A DNA stretch of 14,350 nt, from contig UPXS01000030.1 of the NCBI GenBank assembly GCA_900538355.1, forward strand, positions 1 through 14,350, written 5' to 3'. This DNA comes from an uncultured Veillonella sp. (lineage in GTDB: Bacteria; Bacillota; Negativicutes; Veillonellales; Veillonellaceae). Below are positions 1-6,237 of the stretch, piece after piece; position 1 is the first letter of the stretch; the number at the start of each line of letters is the position of its first letter. Under the pieces are notes generated by a model. It ran no database searches. It saw only the letters and a program-made list of their open reading frames with translations, and was not told where the DNA came from. The position numbers and the translations under genes were made by a program.

Positions 1-2
1 AA

Positions 3-1190
3 TTAACCTTCGATTTCAGTTACAACGCCAGCGCCTACTGTATGGCCACCTTCGCGGATCGCGAAGCGAAGACCTTCTTCGATAGCGATTGGAGTGATCA
101 ATTCGATATCCATTGTTACGTTATCGCCAGGCATACACATTTCTACACCTTCAGGAAGGTTTACAACACCTGTTACGTCTGTTGTACGGAAGTAGAATTG
201 TGGACGGTAGTTGGAGAAGAATGGAGTATGACGGCCACCTTCTTCTTTAGTCAATACGTAAACTTCTGCTTTGAATTTTGTGTGTGGGTTGATGGAACCT
301 GGTTTAGCCAATACTTGACCACGTTCGATGTCTTTACGATCAACACCACGAAGCAACGCACCTACGTTGTCACCTGCTACTGCAGAGTCCAAAGTTTTGC
401 GGAACATTTCAAGACCAGTTACTACGTATTGTTCAGCTTTTTCTTTCAAGCCTACAACTTCTACTGTGTCGCCTACGTTTACTTGACCACGTTCAACACG
501 GCCAGTTGCTACTGTACCACGACCAGTGATTGTGAATACGTCTTCCACAGGCATCAAGAAAGGTTTGTCAGTATCACGAACTGGTGTTGGGATGTAGGAG
601 TCTACAGCGTCCATCAATTCGTCGATTTTAGCTACATATTGAGCGTCGCCTTCCAAAGCTTTCAAAGCGGAACCTACAACGATAGGTACTTCGTCGCCAG
701 GGAATTCGTAGGAGGAAAGAAGTTCACGAACTTCCATTTCTACCAATTCGATCAATTCTTCGTCGTCAACCATGTCAGCTTTGTTCAAGAATACTACGAT
801 TGCAGGAACACCAACTTGGCGAGCCAACAAGATGTGTTCACGAGTTTGAGGCATAGGGCCGTCAGCTGCGGAACATACCAAGATAGCGCCGTCCATTTGA
901 GCCGCACCAGTGATCATGTTTTTAACATAGTCAGCATGGCCTGGGCAGTCAACGTGTGCATAGTGACGGTTAGCAGTTTCATACTCAACGTGTGCAGTAT
1001 TGATTGTGATACCACGTTCACGTTCTTCTGGAGCTTTATCGATGTTGCTGTAATCTTGGAATTCAGCTTGGCCTTTTTCAGCCAATACTTTAGTGATTGC
1101 AGCTGTCAAAGTAGTTTTACCATGGTCAACGTGACCGATTGTACCGATATTAACATGCGGTTTCGTACGTTCAAATTTTTCTTTTGCCAT
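3..1190 (-). CDS. tuf: Elongation factor Tu (EF-Tu)
   Basis: EF-Tu is the cytoplasmic GTPase that delivers aminoacyl-tRNA to the ribosomal A site. The 395-residue protein has the usual length. The GTP-binding motifs are plain: GHVDHGKT at residues 19-26 (P-loop), DCPGH at 81-85 and NKAD at 136-139, followed by the two beta-barrel domains. The start is the ATG at 1190 (MAKEKFERTKP), because AAGGAGGA lies about 10 bases upstream (around 1201-1208); an in-frame ATG 30 bases further out has no such site. The gene lies downstream of a tRNA operon but is separated from it by two hairpin terminators and has its own promoter candidates. Codon use is strongly biased, as expected for one of the most abundant proteins; the same bias leaves a long open antisense frame with no family character. 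Identification is essentially certain. Confidence 0.98.
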   Translation of the reverse strand: MAKEKFERTKPHVNIGTIGHVDHGKTTLTAAITKVLAEKGQAEFQDYSNIDKAPEERERGITINTAHVEYETANRHYAHVDCPGHADYVKNMITGAAQMDGAILVCSAADGPMPQTREHILLARQVGVPAIVVFLNKADMVDDEELIELVEMEVRELLSSYEFPGDEVPIVVGSALKALEGDAQYVAKIDELMDAVDSYIPTPVRDTDKPFLMPVEDVFTITGRGTVATGRVERGQVNVGDTVEVVGLKEKAEQYVVTGLEMFRKTLDSAVAGDNVGALLRGVDRKDIERGQVLAKPGSINPHTKFKAEVYVLTKEEGGRHTPFFSNYRPQFYFRTTDVTGVVNLPEGVEMCMPGDNVTMDIELITPIAIEEGLRFAIREGGHTVGAGVVTEIEG

Positions 1191-1236
1191 TAGGAATGTA
1201 TCCTCCTTCACAAAAAACAAATTACATTCTAGTATT

Positions 1237-1265
1237 AATATAATATATTAACCCTAATTTATCAA
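1237..1265 (-). promoter_or_regulatory. Candidate tuf promoter (proximal)
   Basis: On the minus strand TTGATA (1260-1265), a 17-base spacer and TATATT (1237-1242) form a sigma-70-type promoter that would start transcription about 40 bases before the tuf ATG. Surroundings are very AT-rich, so this is a consensus match, not proof. Confidence 0.5.
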
Positions 1266-1291
1266 TGGAATATAAGATTCCCCTACACATT

Positions 1292-1300
1292 ATTATACCA
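1292..1300 (-). promoter_or_regulatory. Candidate tuf promoter (distal, extended -10)
   Basis: The minus strand carries TGG followed by a perfect TATAAT (1292-1297), an extended -10 element. No good -35 is seen at the usual distance (TCTAGA/TTCTAG only), which is acceptable for an extended -10 promoter. It lies just downstream of the tRNA-operon terminators, so tuf can be transcribed independently. Confidence 0.5.
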
Positions 1301-1342
1301 TATATACAAAAGCTTCTAGAAATACAAATACACTAGGTAAAC

Positions 1343-1380
1343 AAAAAAGCTGATACATGTAATTTTTACATGTATCAGCT
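1343..1380 (-). terminator. Strong hairpin terminator between tRNA operon and tuf
   Basis: A perfect 15-bp inverted repeat (1348-1362 with 1366-1380, loop of three bases) is followed on the minus strand by a run of six T (1343-1348 complement). It is the second terminator after the tRNA operon and lies upstream of both tuf promoter candidates, so it should insulate tuf from tRNA transcription. On the plus strand the following sequence is only loosely T-rich. Confidence 0.85.
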
Positions 1381-1400
1381 TCAATTATTATTTTATGGAT

Positions 1401-1428
1401 AAAATAAAAAATCCTCACCAATGTGAGG
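1401..1428 (-). terminator. tRNA operon terminator
   Basis: A 6-bp stem (CCTCAC/GTGAGG, 1413-1418 with 1423-1428) with a four-base loop, followed on the minus strand by a T-rich tail (complement of 1401-1412), lies 5 bases past the CCA end of the last tRNA. It has the form of an intrinsic terminator. Confidence 0.75.
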
Positions 1429-1433
1429 TTTAA

Positions 1434-1510
1434 TGGTGGCGGCACACGGATTTGAACCGCGGACACACCGGGTATGAACCGATTGCTCTAGCCAACTGAG
1501 CTATGCCGCC
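1434..1510 (-). tRNA. tRNA-Met(CAT), elongator type
   Basis: The minus strand folds as a full cloverleaf of 77 bases with encoded CCA. The acceptor stem is GGCGGCA/TGCCGCC, and the anticodon loop TTCATAC carries CAT. A fully paired 1:72 position and an anticodon stem without three consecutive G-C pairs mark it as elongator rather than initiator. The loop matches elongator Met tRNAs of Firmicutes; a tRNA-Ile with modified CAT is possible but less likely. It is the last gene of the operon. Confidence 0.9.
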
Positions 1511-1515
1511 ATGTA

Positions 1516-1591
1516 TGGAGCTAGTGACCGGGATTGAACCGGTGACCTTATCCTTACCAAGGATACGCTCTGCCGACTGAGCTACACCAGC
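1516..1591 (-). tRNA. tRNA-Thr(GGT)
   Basis: A cloverleaf of 76 bases with encoded CCA. The acceptor stem is GCTGGTG/CACTAGC (one G-T pair), the D-loop and T-loop are standard, and the anticodon loop TTGGTAA gives GGT, reading ACC/ACT threonine codons. Fourth gene of the operon; 5 bases separate it from tRNA-Met. Confidence 0.95.
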
Positions 1592-1623
1592 ACAATGAAC
1601 GATCATTTCACTGTGAATTTTTG

Positions 1624-1699
<76 letters not shown>

Positions 1700-1704
1700 A
1701 TAAA

Positions 1705-1789
<85 letters not shown>

Positions 1790-1799
1790 AAAAATAAAA

Positions 1800-1875
1800 T
1801 GGAGCTGGCGATAGGAATTGAACCCACAACCTGCTGATTACAAGTCAGCTGCTCTACCAATTGAGCTACGCCAGC
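1800..1875 (-). tRNA. tRNA-Thr(TGT)
   Basis: A 76-base cloverleaf with encoded CCA. The acceptor stem is GCTGGCG/CGCCAGC and the anticodon loop CTTGTAA gives TGT, reading ACA/ACG. It is the first gene of the operon, about 20 bases downstream of a strong -10 element. Confidence 0.95.
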
Positions 1876-1893
1876 ATCATTACGACAAGATGT

Positions 1894-1922
1894 ATTTTAT
1901 CATCCGCCTCACTAAGTGTCAA
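1894..1922 (-). promoter_or_regulatory. Main tRNA operon promoter
   Basis: A perfect TTGACA (-35, 1917-1922), a 17-base spacer and TAAAAT (-10, 1894-1899) lie on the minus strand just before tRNA-Thr(TGT). Immediately upstream of the -35 are clustered A/T tracts (about 1923-1955) that resemble an UP element. This is the strongest sigma-70-type promoter in the window, fitting a stable-RNA operon. Confidence 0.85.
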
Positions 1923-1986
1923 GAACTTTTTTAAAAACTTTTTTGAAGTTTTTATTGTTCACTGCGGTATCCCTTAGTGCTTAATC

Positions 1987-2015
1987 ATAATAACATGAAA
2001 CGATACCCTATGCAA
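1987..2015 (-). promoter_or_regulatory. Second, upstream promoter for the tRNA operon
   Basis: TTGCAT (2010-2015), 17 bases, then TATTAT (1987-1992) preceded by TGT (an extended -10) on the minus strand. It lies 93 bases upstream of the main promoter in the same direction, giving a tandem arrangement common for stable RNAs. Confidence 0.6.
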
Positions 2016-2061
2016 GTATTTTTTCTAAACTTTTTAAACTTCATTTTTTCCTCATCGGCAA

Positions 2062-2309
2062 TCATAGATAAAGGTAGATAATCGCTAGTATAGCAACAAT
2101 AATTCTATAATATCCAAAGGAGGATAATGAAGACCGATTTAAATACCATAAAAATACTTTTACAGTGATGTACCCTACTATATACGATACTAATGTGCCA
2201 ATGGCAAACATAATAATATCATAATCATATGACCTGTACTAGATACAGGAATGCATTCTGTTATTCCTTCTATAATACCCAAAATGAGGGCAATTACATA
2301 TTGTTCCAT
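2062..2309 (-). pseudogene. uppP: Internally deleted undecaprenyl-diphosphatase (UppP/BacA) remnant
   Basis: UppP dephosphorylates undecaprenyl diphosphate in the membrane so the lipid carrier can be reused for wall synthesis. Here the minus strand starts at ATG 2309 with MEQYVIALILGIIEG and continues ITECIPVSSTGHM, the family's N-terminal signature (normally EG-TEFLPVSSTGH). That frame ends in a stop after 39 codons. From about 2225 another frame reads MFAIGTLVSYIVGYI and then VKVFLWYLNRSSLSS, followed by GYYRIIVAILAIIYLYL and a stop at 2062, which matches the C-terminal two helices of UppP. Intact family members are about 265-275 residues, so roughly 190 internal residues are gone and the junction is out of frame. 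A weak ribosome site (GGTGAT) precedes the ATG. The gene cannot make a working enzyme; a functional copy must be elsewhere if the cell needs one. Confidence 0.85.
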
Positions 2310-2383
2310 GATATCACCTACCTATATATGTGGTCATAACCCATGGCAATATATAATGCCCTCATCAATCAATATAGCTTTAA

Positions 2384-2848
2384 TTAATCAATAACCATAA
2401 CACGTTCAGGTTTTGTAACTGTTACAACCGCATGTTTTGGATCATTATTGTGTTCTAAGTATAATTGATCACCTTCGAGATGACCACGCCAACCTACAAC
2501 AATCGGATATGTTTTACTAATAGTCTTTAATAGTTCAAGAGGATTTAAATTTAAAATCGGTGCAAACAACACATTAATACCATCGATGAGCACCACTTCT
2601 GTATCACTACGACTTAATGCACGGCGAATTACTTCTTCTGCCAGTTGTGGTCTTTCATCACGAGGTACTAACAAAAATTCTTCTTCAATAAGTTGTTTCG
2701 CTTCTAAGTACTTCCAACCTTTTTGCTCAGACAATTCACGAATTAGCAAACTTTTACCAGAACCAGGACCACCAACGATAAACAATATGCGTTCATCATC
2801 ACCTTGAATTTTTTCCCAACGTTCTCTTACATCTTGAACAGTAACCAT
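2384..2848 (-). CDS. BrxF-like P-loop NTPase (orphan)
   Basis: A 154-residue soluble protein with a Walker A motif GGPGSGKS at residues 26-33 and a hydrophobic strand ending in Asp (EVVLIDG, 84-90) as Walker B. The later segment INVLFAPILNLNPLELL, then a strand leading to VVGWRGHLEGDQLYLEH, resembles the small P-loop protein BrxF of type-3 BREX phage-defence loci, which has the same length and order of motifs. That assignment is from memory of the family, not from a search. No brxC, pglX, pglZ or helicase gene is nearby. The start at 2848 (MVTVQDV) is supported by AGGAGG at 2857-2862; a longer frame reaching 2932 would overlap the previous gene and lacks this site. It follows the secreted-protein gene by 28 bases, last in the folD-hypAB operon. 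Its role is unknown; a general nucleotide-binding accessory protein is an alternative. Confidence 0.75.
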   Translation of the reverse strand: MVTVQDVRERWEKIQGDDERILFIVGGPGSGKSLLIRELSEQKGWKYLEAKQLIEEEFLLVPRDERPQLAEEVIRRALSRSDTEVVLIDGINVLFAPILNLNPLELLKTISKTYPIVVGWRGHLEGDQLYLEHNNDPKHAVVTVTKPERVMVID

Positions 2849-2876
2849 ATCCCTTGCCTCCTCGCTGTGACCAATC

Positions 2877-4292
2877 CTACTTAACTGGACGGTCAGATAA
2901 CATAACGGATTTGATATATTGGTTTTTATCATCTAGGGCAAACTGTAAATATGAATCGCTTGCCGCTGGATTTTTATATTCATATACGGTAGACGTACCC
3001 GCATTTGTTGTAGATTCAACGATACGAGTTGGCATACCATACACAAAGAGCAATAGATACTTAGTATCGCCCATCGCAATGCCGCGACGGGTAGGTGTGT
3101 AAATGTTCAACAATACGCGATTGATAAGATTTTTTTTATCAACACTTACACCATATTCGTTATATCCAATAAAGGTGGAACCAAACAACATGCCTTGATG
3201 TTTCCAGTCATTATTTGGATCATTAACAAAATGATCATTCAATTTATAGCCACGCAATACAAAATCATCAGCAGTTAATTTGCCAGCTTCGAAATCATAT
3301 ACTGGAGCTTTAGGCAATCCAAATCTTGGCCATACTTGACCACTAATCATATCAACAGATTCTACATTGCTTTGTTTGATGGTGAAAGCAATATATTCTT
3401 TCTGTTGTCCTAACATAGATTGTTGTTGGCTATTATTATTTGTATTCTCTATCGAGCGGTTAAAGTCCTTTTTTCGAGACAATGAATTTTCGGAATGACC
3501 TTCATAAAGGAAAATATAGCTTTCATTTTTCAAGTCACGCCACATCGCATTAGGACTGCCATAAGCAAATACCAATTCCATGCGCGTACTACCAACACCT
3601 ATATCGCGTACAGTACGGGCGCCTTTTTTCGTGCTATGAATATTAGTAATAGTATTTGGCTCAAAGAAATAGGTAGCCCCTTGACCGCGCAATTGATTAT
3701 TTATCAATCGTTCTTGAGCAGGTCCCGTATATACGGTTACCTCCAAGTCTTTCATATAGTACGTCGTAAAGTTATCACGCACTACCGTTTTTTCTACATC
3801 TTTAGGTGCTACAAACTGATCGCCTAAGCGGTACCCATCAATGGCATAATCATCTTCAGACCCTATGGTTGGTAAATTATTAGCCGTATAGGACTTGCCG
3901 ATATCCGCCAAATTATTTTGCGTTACACTAGGCAAGGAGCCTTCATTTTCACTAGCTGCTTGCCAAAACTGTATGGAATCACCAAACTCGGTAACCGCCA
4001 TTTGTTCGGCCAACCAACCGGTTTTAGTATTTTCCTTCTTTGTTTTTGTATCAATTTTAACGGCTTTAATCGGTGCATTATCTATATAAGCAACAGAATC
4101 AGCCGCATCAGTTCCCGCTGCTTCTACAGTTGTCTTATCATCCGTATGTGCAACATCATTTGCATTCTCTGTAGATTCCACCGCAGTTTGTTTCACAGTC
4201 GAAATAGCCGGCTCTGCCGCATACCCTACCGATGTAGCAGATAGGCCAAGTAAAAGTGCCGCTACGATACGGCTCTTAATAGAATGATTCAT
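2877..4292 (-). CDS. Secreted protein with duplicated domain, function unknown
   Basis: A 471-residue exported protein I do not recognise. Residues 1-25 form a classical signal peptide (basic start, AALLLGL core, GYA cleavage site); there is no lipobox Cys. Residues 27-95 are low-complexity, rich in Thr, Ala, Asp and Lys. The rest contains two related units. Unit 1 (about 152-317) has DGYRLGDQF and GVGSTRMELVFAYGSPNAM; unit 2 (about 347-468) has RGYKLNDHF and GIAMGDTKYLLLFVYGMPTR. Each ends in a strand plus a (V/I)ESV- or IKSV-like segment. The G-x-x-x-x-x-L-x-x-x-YG-x-P pattern recalls the BamE/SmpA fold, but this is inference. Unit 1 carries a Gln/Asn-rich insert near 265-295. The ATG overlaps the hypB stop by four bases (ATGA), with GGAGAG upstream, so translation is coupled to hypB. 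It probably acts in the periplasm or at the envelope. Confidence 0.85.
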   Translation of the reverse strand: MNHSIKSRIVAALLLGLSATSVGYAAEPAISTVKQTAVESTENANDVAHTDDKTTVEAAGTDAADSVAYIDNAPIKAVKIDTKTKKENTKTGWLAEQMAVTEFGDSIQFWQAASENEGSLPSVTQNNLADIGKSYTANNLPTIGSEDDYAIDGYRLGDQFVAPKDVEKTVVRDNFTTYYMKDLEVTVYTGPAQERLINNQLRGQGATYFFEPNTITNIHSTKKGARTVRDIGVGSTRMELVFAYGSPNAMWRDLKNESYIFLYEGHSENSLSRKKDFNRSIENTNNNSQQQSMLGQQKEYIAFTIKQSNVESVDMISGQVWPRFGLPKAPVYDFEAGKLTADDFVLRGYKLNDHFVNDPNNDWKHQGMLFGSTFIGYNEYGVSVDKKNLINRVLLNIYTPTRRGIAMGDTKYLLLFVYGMPTRIVESTTNAGTSTVYEYKNPAASDSYLQFALDDKNQYIKSVMLSDRPVK

Positions 4293-4942
4293 CGATTACT
4301 CTCCAATTGCGCACGCAACCATGTCAACCATGGCTCTAGCCCATTATGGGCCGTGCAACTTACTTCAAAAATCTCTCCTGTGGGATTTAAATTACGTATG
4401 TCTTGTATAGCCTTGTCTTTTTTGAAAGGCACATAAGGCAACAAATCTATCTTATTAATGAGGATAGCCTTTGACTCTTTAAAGATTAATGGGTATTTAA
4501 GAGGCTTATCTTCACCTTCTGTAACAGATAACACTGTTACTTTCATACTTTCACCAATCTCAAATTCTGCAGGGCATACTAAGTTGCCTACATTTTCGAT
4601 GATGATCATATCTAGTTCATCAAGATTTAGATCACCTAATGCATCTTGAATCATTTGTGCATCCAGATGGCATCCTCCAACTGTATTAATTTGAATAACG
4701 GGAACGCCCAATTCGTGAATACGTTCTGCATCCTTAGCGGTAAATAAATCACCTTCAATTACAGCAAGGCGGTAATCTTTTTTCAAATCATGTAAAGTTG
4801 CCTCTAATAAAGATGTTTTACCAGCCCCTGGGGAACCTAAGAGATTAAATACAAAAATATTTTTTTCCTTAAACAACTGTTGTAAGGACTCTGCAATGGC
4901 ATCATTTTTTGCCAATACATTAGTTTTAACTTGAACTTGCAT
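4289..4942 (-). CDS. hypB: Nickel-insertion GTPase HypB
   Basis: HypB is the GTPase that works with HypA to load nickel into [NiFe]-hydrogenase precursors. The 217-residue protein shows the P-loop GSPGAGKT (36-43), the metal-binding Cys-His pair in GGCHLDA (C91, H92), ENVGNLVCP (116-124, with C123) and NKID (163-166, guanine specificity). The His-rich stretch and the N-terminal CxxCGC high-affinity nickel site found in some HypBs are absent, so this is the short form with only the G-domain metal site. Start at 4942 follows AAAGG about 10 bases upstream. It begins 15 bases after hypA ends and overlaps the next gene by four bases. The remaining hyp genes and the hydrogenase are not in the window. 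Confidence 0.95.
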   Translation of the reverse strand: MQVQVKTNVLAKNDAIAESLQQLFKEKNIFVFNLLGSPGAGKTSLLEATLHDLKKDYRLAVIEGDLFTAKDAERIHELGVPVIQINTVGGCHLDAQMIQDALGDLNLDELDMIIIENVGNLVCPAEFEIGESMKVTVLSVTEGEDKPLKYPLIFKESKAILINKIDLLPYVPFKKDKAIQDIRNLNPTGEIFEVSCTAHNGLEPWLTWLRAQLESNR

Positions 4943-4957
4943 GTCCTAACCTTTCTA

Positions 4958-5299
4958 TCAATCGATATCCATGGAGGTCACTTGCAATTCGCGGCCACCA
5001 ATGGTTTGTACGAAATGACTGTCACAATAGGGACAGATAAACTTATAATTTTCTACGGGAAACGTTTTATCACAATCTAAGCACTTTCCTTCAATAGGAA
5101 TGGTGTTGATTTCTATACTAGAACCCTCTGCTGCGGTTCCCTTTGTAACCGCTTCCCAACAGAAAAGAAGGGAATCTGGTTCCACACCACTCATAAGACC
5201 CAAATCGAGTTGAACAGAATGAATCACAGATGCATCGTGTTGGCGCAATGTATCGAGGGCCACATCAAGTATGCCTTCTGCTATAGACATCTCATGCAT
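4958..5299 (-). CDS. hypA: Hydrogenase nickel metallochaperone HypA
   Basis: HypA is a small cytoplasmic chaperone that binds nickel and hands it, with HypB, to hydrogenase (and in some bacteria urease). The 113-residue protein begins MHEMSIAEGIL, in which His2 is the conserved nickel ligand. The zinc site is two CxxC pairs: C73/C76 and C89/C92. I place the start at 5299 because the family always begins MHE; an upstream in-frame ATG would add eight residues and bury the N-terminal nickel site. The start lies inside the end of the folD-like gene (8-base overlap, ATGCATGA), so the two are translationally coupled. hypB follows after 15 bases. Confidence 0.95.
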   Translation of the reverse strand: MHEMSIAEGILDVALDTLRQHDASVIHSVQLDLGLMSGVEPDSLLFCWEAVTKGTAAEGSSIEINTIPIEGKCLDCDKTFPVENYKFICPYCDSHFVQTIGGRELQVTSMDID

Positions 5300-6119
5300 G
5301 GTATGCCTCATATACAGCTTCAAGCATCATAGTAGTCGTTACAGAGCCTACACCACCAGGTACAGGAGTAATAGCAGATGCAATATCTTTTACCGCTTCA
5401 TAATCAACATCGCCTACAGTTTTACCGTCAAGCTCATTAATGCCTACATCAATAACAACAGCACCTGGCTTGATCATATCTGCTGTAATCATATGCGCAC
5501 GACCAGCTGCAGCAATAACGATATCGCCACGTTTTACTTGTTCTGCCAAATTAGGGGTTCTAGAATGGCACATTGTAACCGTACCATGTGCACCAAGGGT
5601 CATAAGAGCTACTGGTTTGCCAATCACTTGGCTACGACCGATTACTATCACATGTTTACCCTCTACAGGAATATCGTAGTGGTTTAAAATCGCCATGCAC
5701 GCCTTTGCAGTACAAGGGGCAAAGCCACCTTTACCGGCAGTTACAAGGCCAATATTATACGTCGTTAGACCATCGATATCTTTTTTAGGATCTAGCATAT
5801 CGATAAGAGCCTCTGTATCAATGTGTTTAGGCATCGGCATTAATGGTAAAATCCCATGAACAGCCGCATCATCATTTAACTCTTTCAACGCTGCCACAAC
5901 TTCATCCTGTGTAGCCGTTTCAGGTAATTGCTTTAATACAAAGCCATACCCAAAGTTCTTAGCTGTCTTTTCCATAAATGTAGCATACATATGAGCCCCA
6001 TGGTCTTCACCAACGAGTAATACTGCCATAGTAATTACAGAGTCGCCTACTGCTGCAACTTTTTCTTGTAAAATCGCCTTGTGAGCATCTGCTACTGCTT
6101 TACCGCGTAATTCAATCAT
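5292..6119 (-). CDS. folD: FolD-family methylene-THF dehydrogenase, cyclohydrolase residues missing
   Basis: FolD normally converts 5,10-methylene-THF to methenyl-THF (NADP-linked dehydrogenase) and then to 10-formyl-THF (cyclohydrolase). This 275-residue protein has the family fold: the Rossmann motif IGRSQVIGKP (160-169), DIDGL (114-118), VIDVGIN (222-228) and the C-terminal TPVPGGVG (251-258). The folate-site Tyr is kept (Y45), but the Lys four residues later that serves as the cyclohydrolase base (YxxxK) is Met49. The conserved Gln of the motif GILVQLPLP is also lost: here it reads GILPLMPMP, with Leu93 in its place. The protein may thus be a dehydrogenase only, or act on another substrate. 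The start is the ATG at 6119, with GGAG six bases upstream; the ATG at 6131 has no ribosome site. It heads the operon and overlaps hypA by eight bases. Confidence 0.88.
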   Translation of the reverse strand: MIELRGKAVADAHKAILQEKVAAVGDSVITMAVLLVGEDHGAHMYATFMEKTAKNFGYGFVLKQLPETATQDEVVAALKELNDDAAVHGILPLMPMPKHIDTEALIDMLDPKKDIDGLTTYNIGLVTAGKGGFAPCTAKACMAILNHYDIPVEGKHVIVIGRSQVIGKPVALMTLGAHGTVTMCHSRTPNLAEQVKRGDIVIAAAGRAHMITADMIKPGAVVIDVGINELDGKTVGDVDYEAVKDIASAITPVPGGVGSVTTTMMLEAVYEAYHA

Positions 6120-6150
6120 GTGTATCTCCATTCATTCAAACTATCTATAA

Positions 6151-6176
6151 AATAAGGTGCCTCCAGAGAGGCACCT
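6151..6176 (-). terminator. Hairpin between PBP gene and folD-like gene (terminator or leader attenuator)
   Basis: A perfect 9-bp stem (6155-6163 with 6168-6176, loop of four bases) is followed on the minus strand by TTATTTTAT, a U-rich tail. It can end the cca-PBP transcript. A TATAAT at 6191-6196 lies upstream of it in the same direction, so a transcript starting there would carry this hairpin in the leader of the folD-like gene. Confidence 0.7.
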
Positions 6177-6190
6177 AAGTCTCTTATTCT

Positions 6191-6196
6191 ATTATA
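6191..6196 (-). promoter_or_regulatory. Candidate -10 element for the folD-hyp operon
   Basis: A perfect TATAAT on the minus strand, 72 bases before the folD-like start. A poor -35 (TTAGAA) sits 18 bases upstream, overlapped by the AT-rich palindrome ATAATT-3-AATTAT (6210-6224), which could be an operator or chance in this AT-rich gap. Confidence 0.4.
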
Positions 6197-6237
6197 TAAC
6201 GAACTGTCTATAATTTCTAATTATGACCGAATTCGTT

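Noticed and set aside
42..1193. A 383-codon open frame on the plus strand across tuf
   Set aside because: It is antisense to tuf, and its product is Tyr/Phe/Cys-rich with no family character. It arises from the strong codon bias of tuf.
1964..2008. Inverted GGTATC ... GATACC around the upstream tRNA promoter
   Set aside because: Only six bases and imperfect beyond that; not enough to call an operator.
2345..2360. Palindrome-like GGCAATATATAATGCC after the BrxF-like gene
   Set aside because: Only four outer pairs match and no T run follows, so it is not a convincing terminator.
3495..4244. Plus-strand frames inside the secreted-protein gene
   Set aside because: They overlap a gene with signal peptide, coupled start and repeats on the other strand; no ribosome sites or known motifs.
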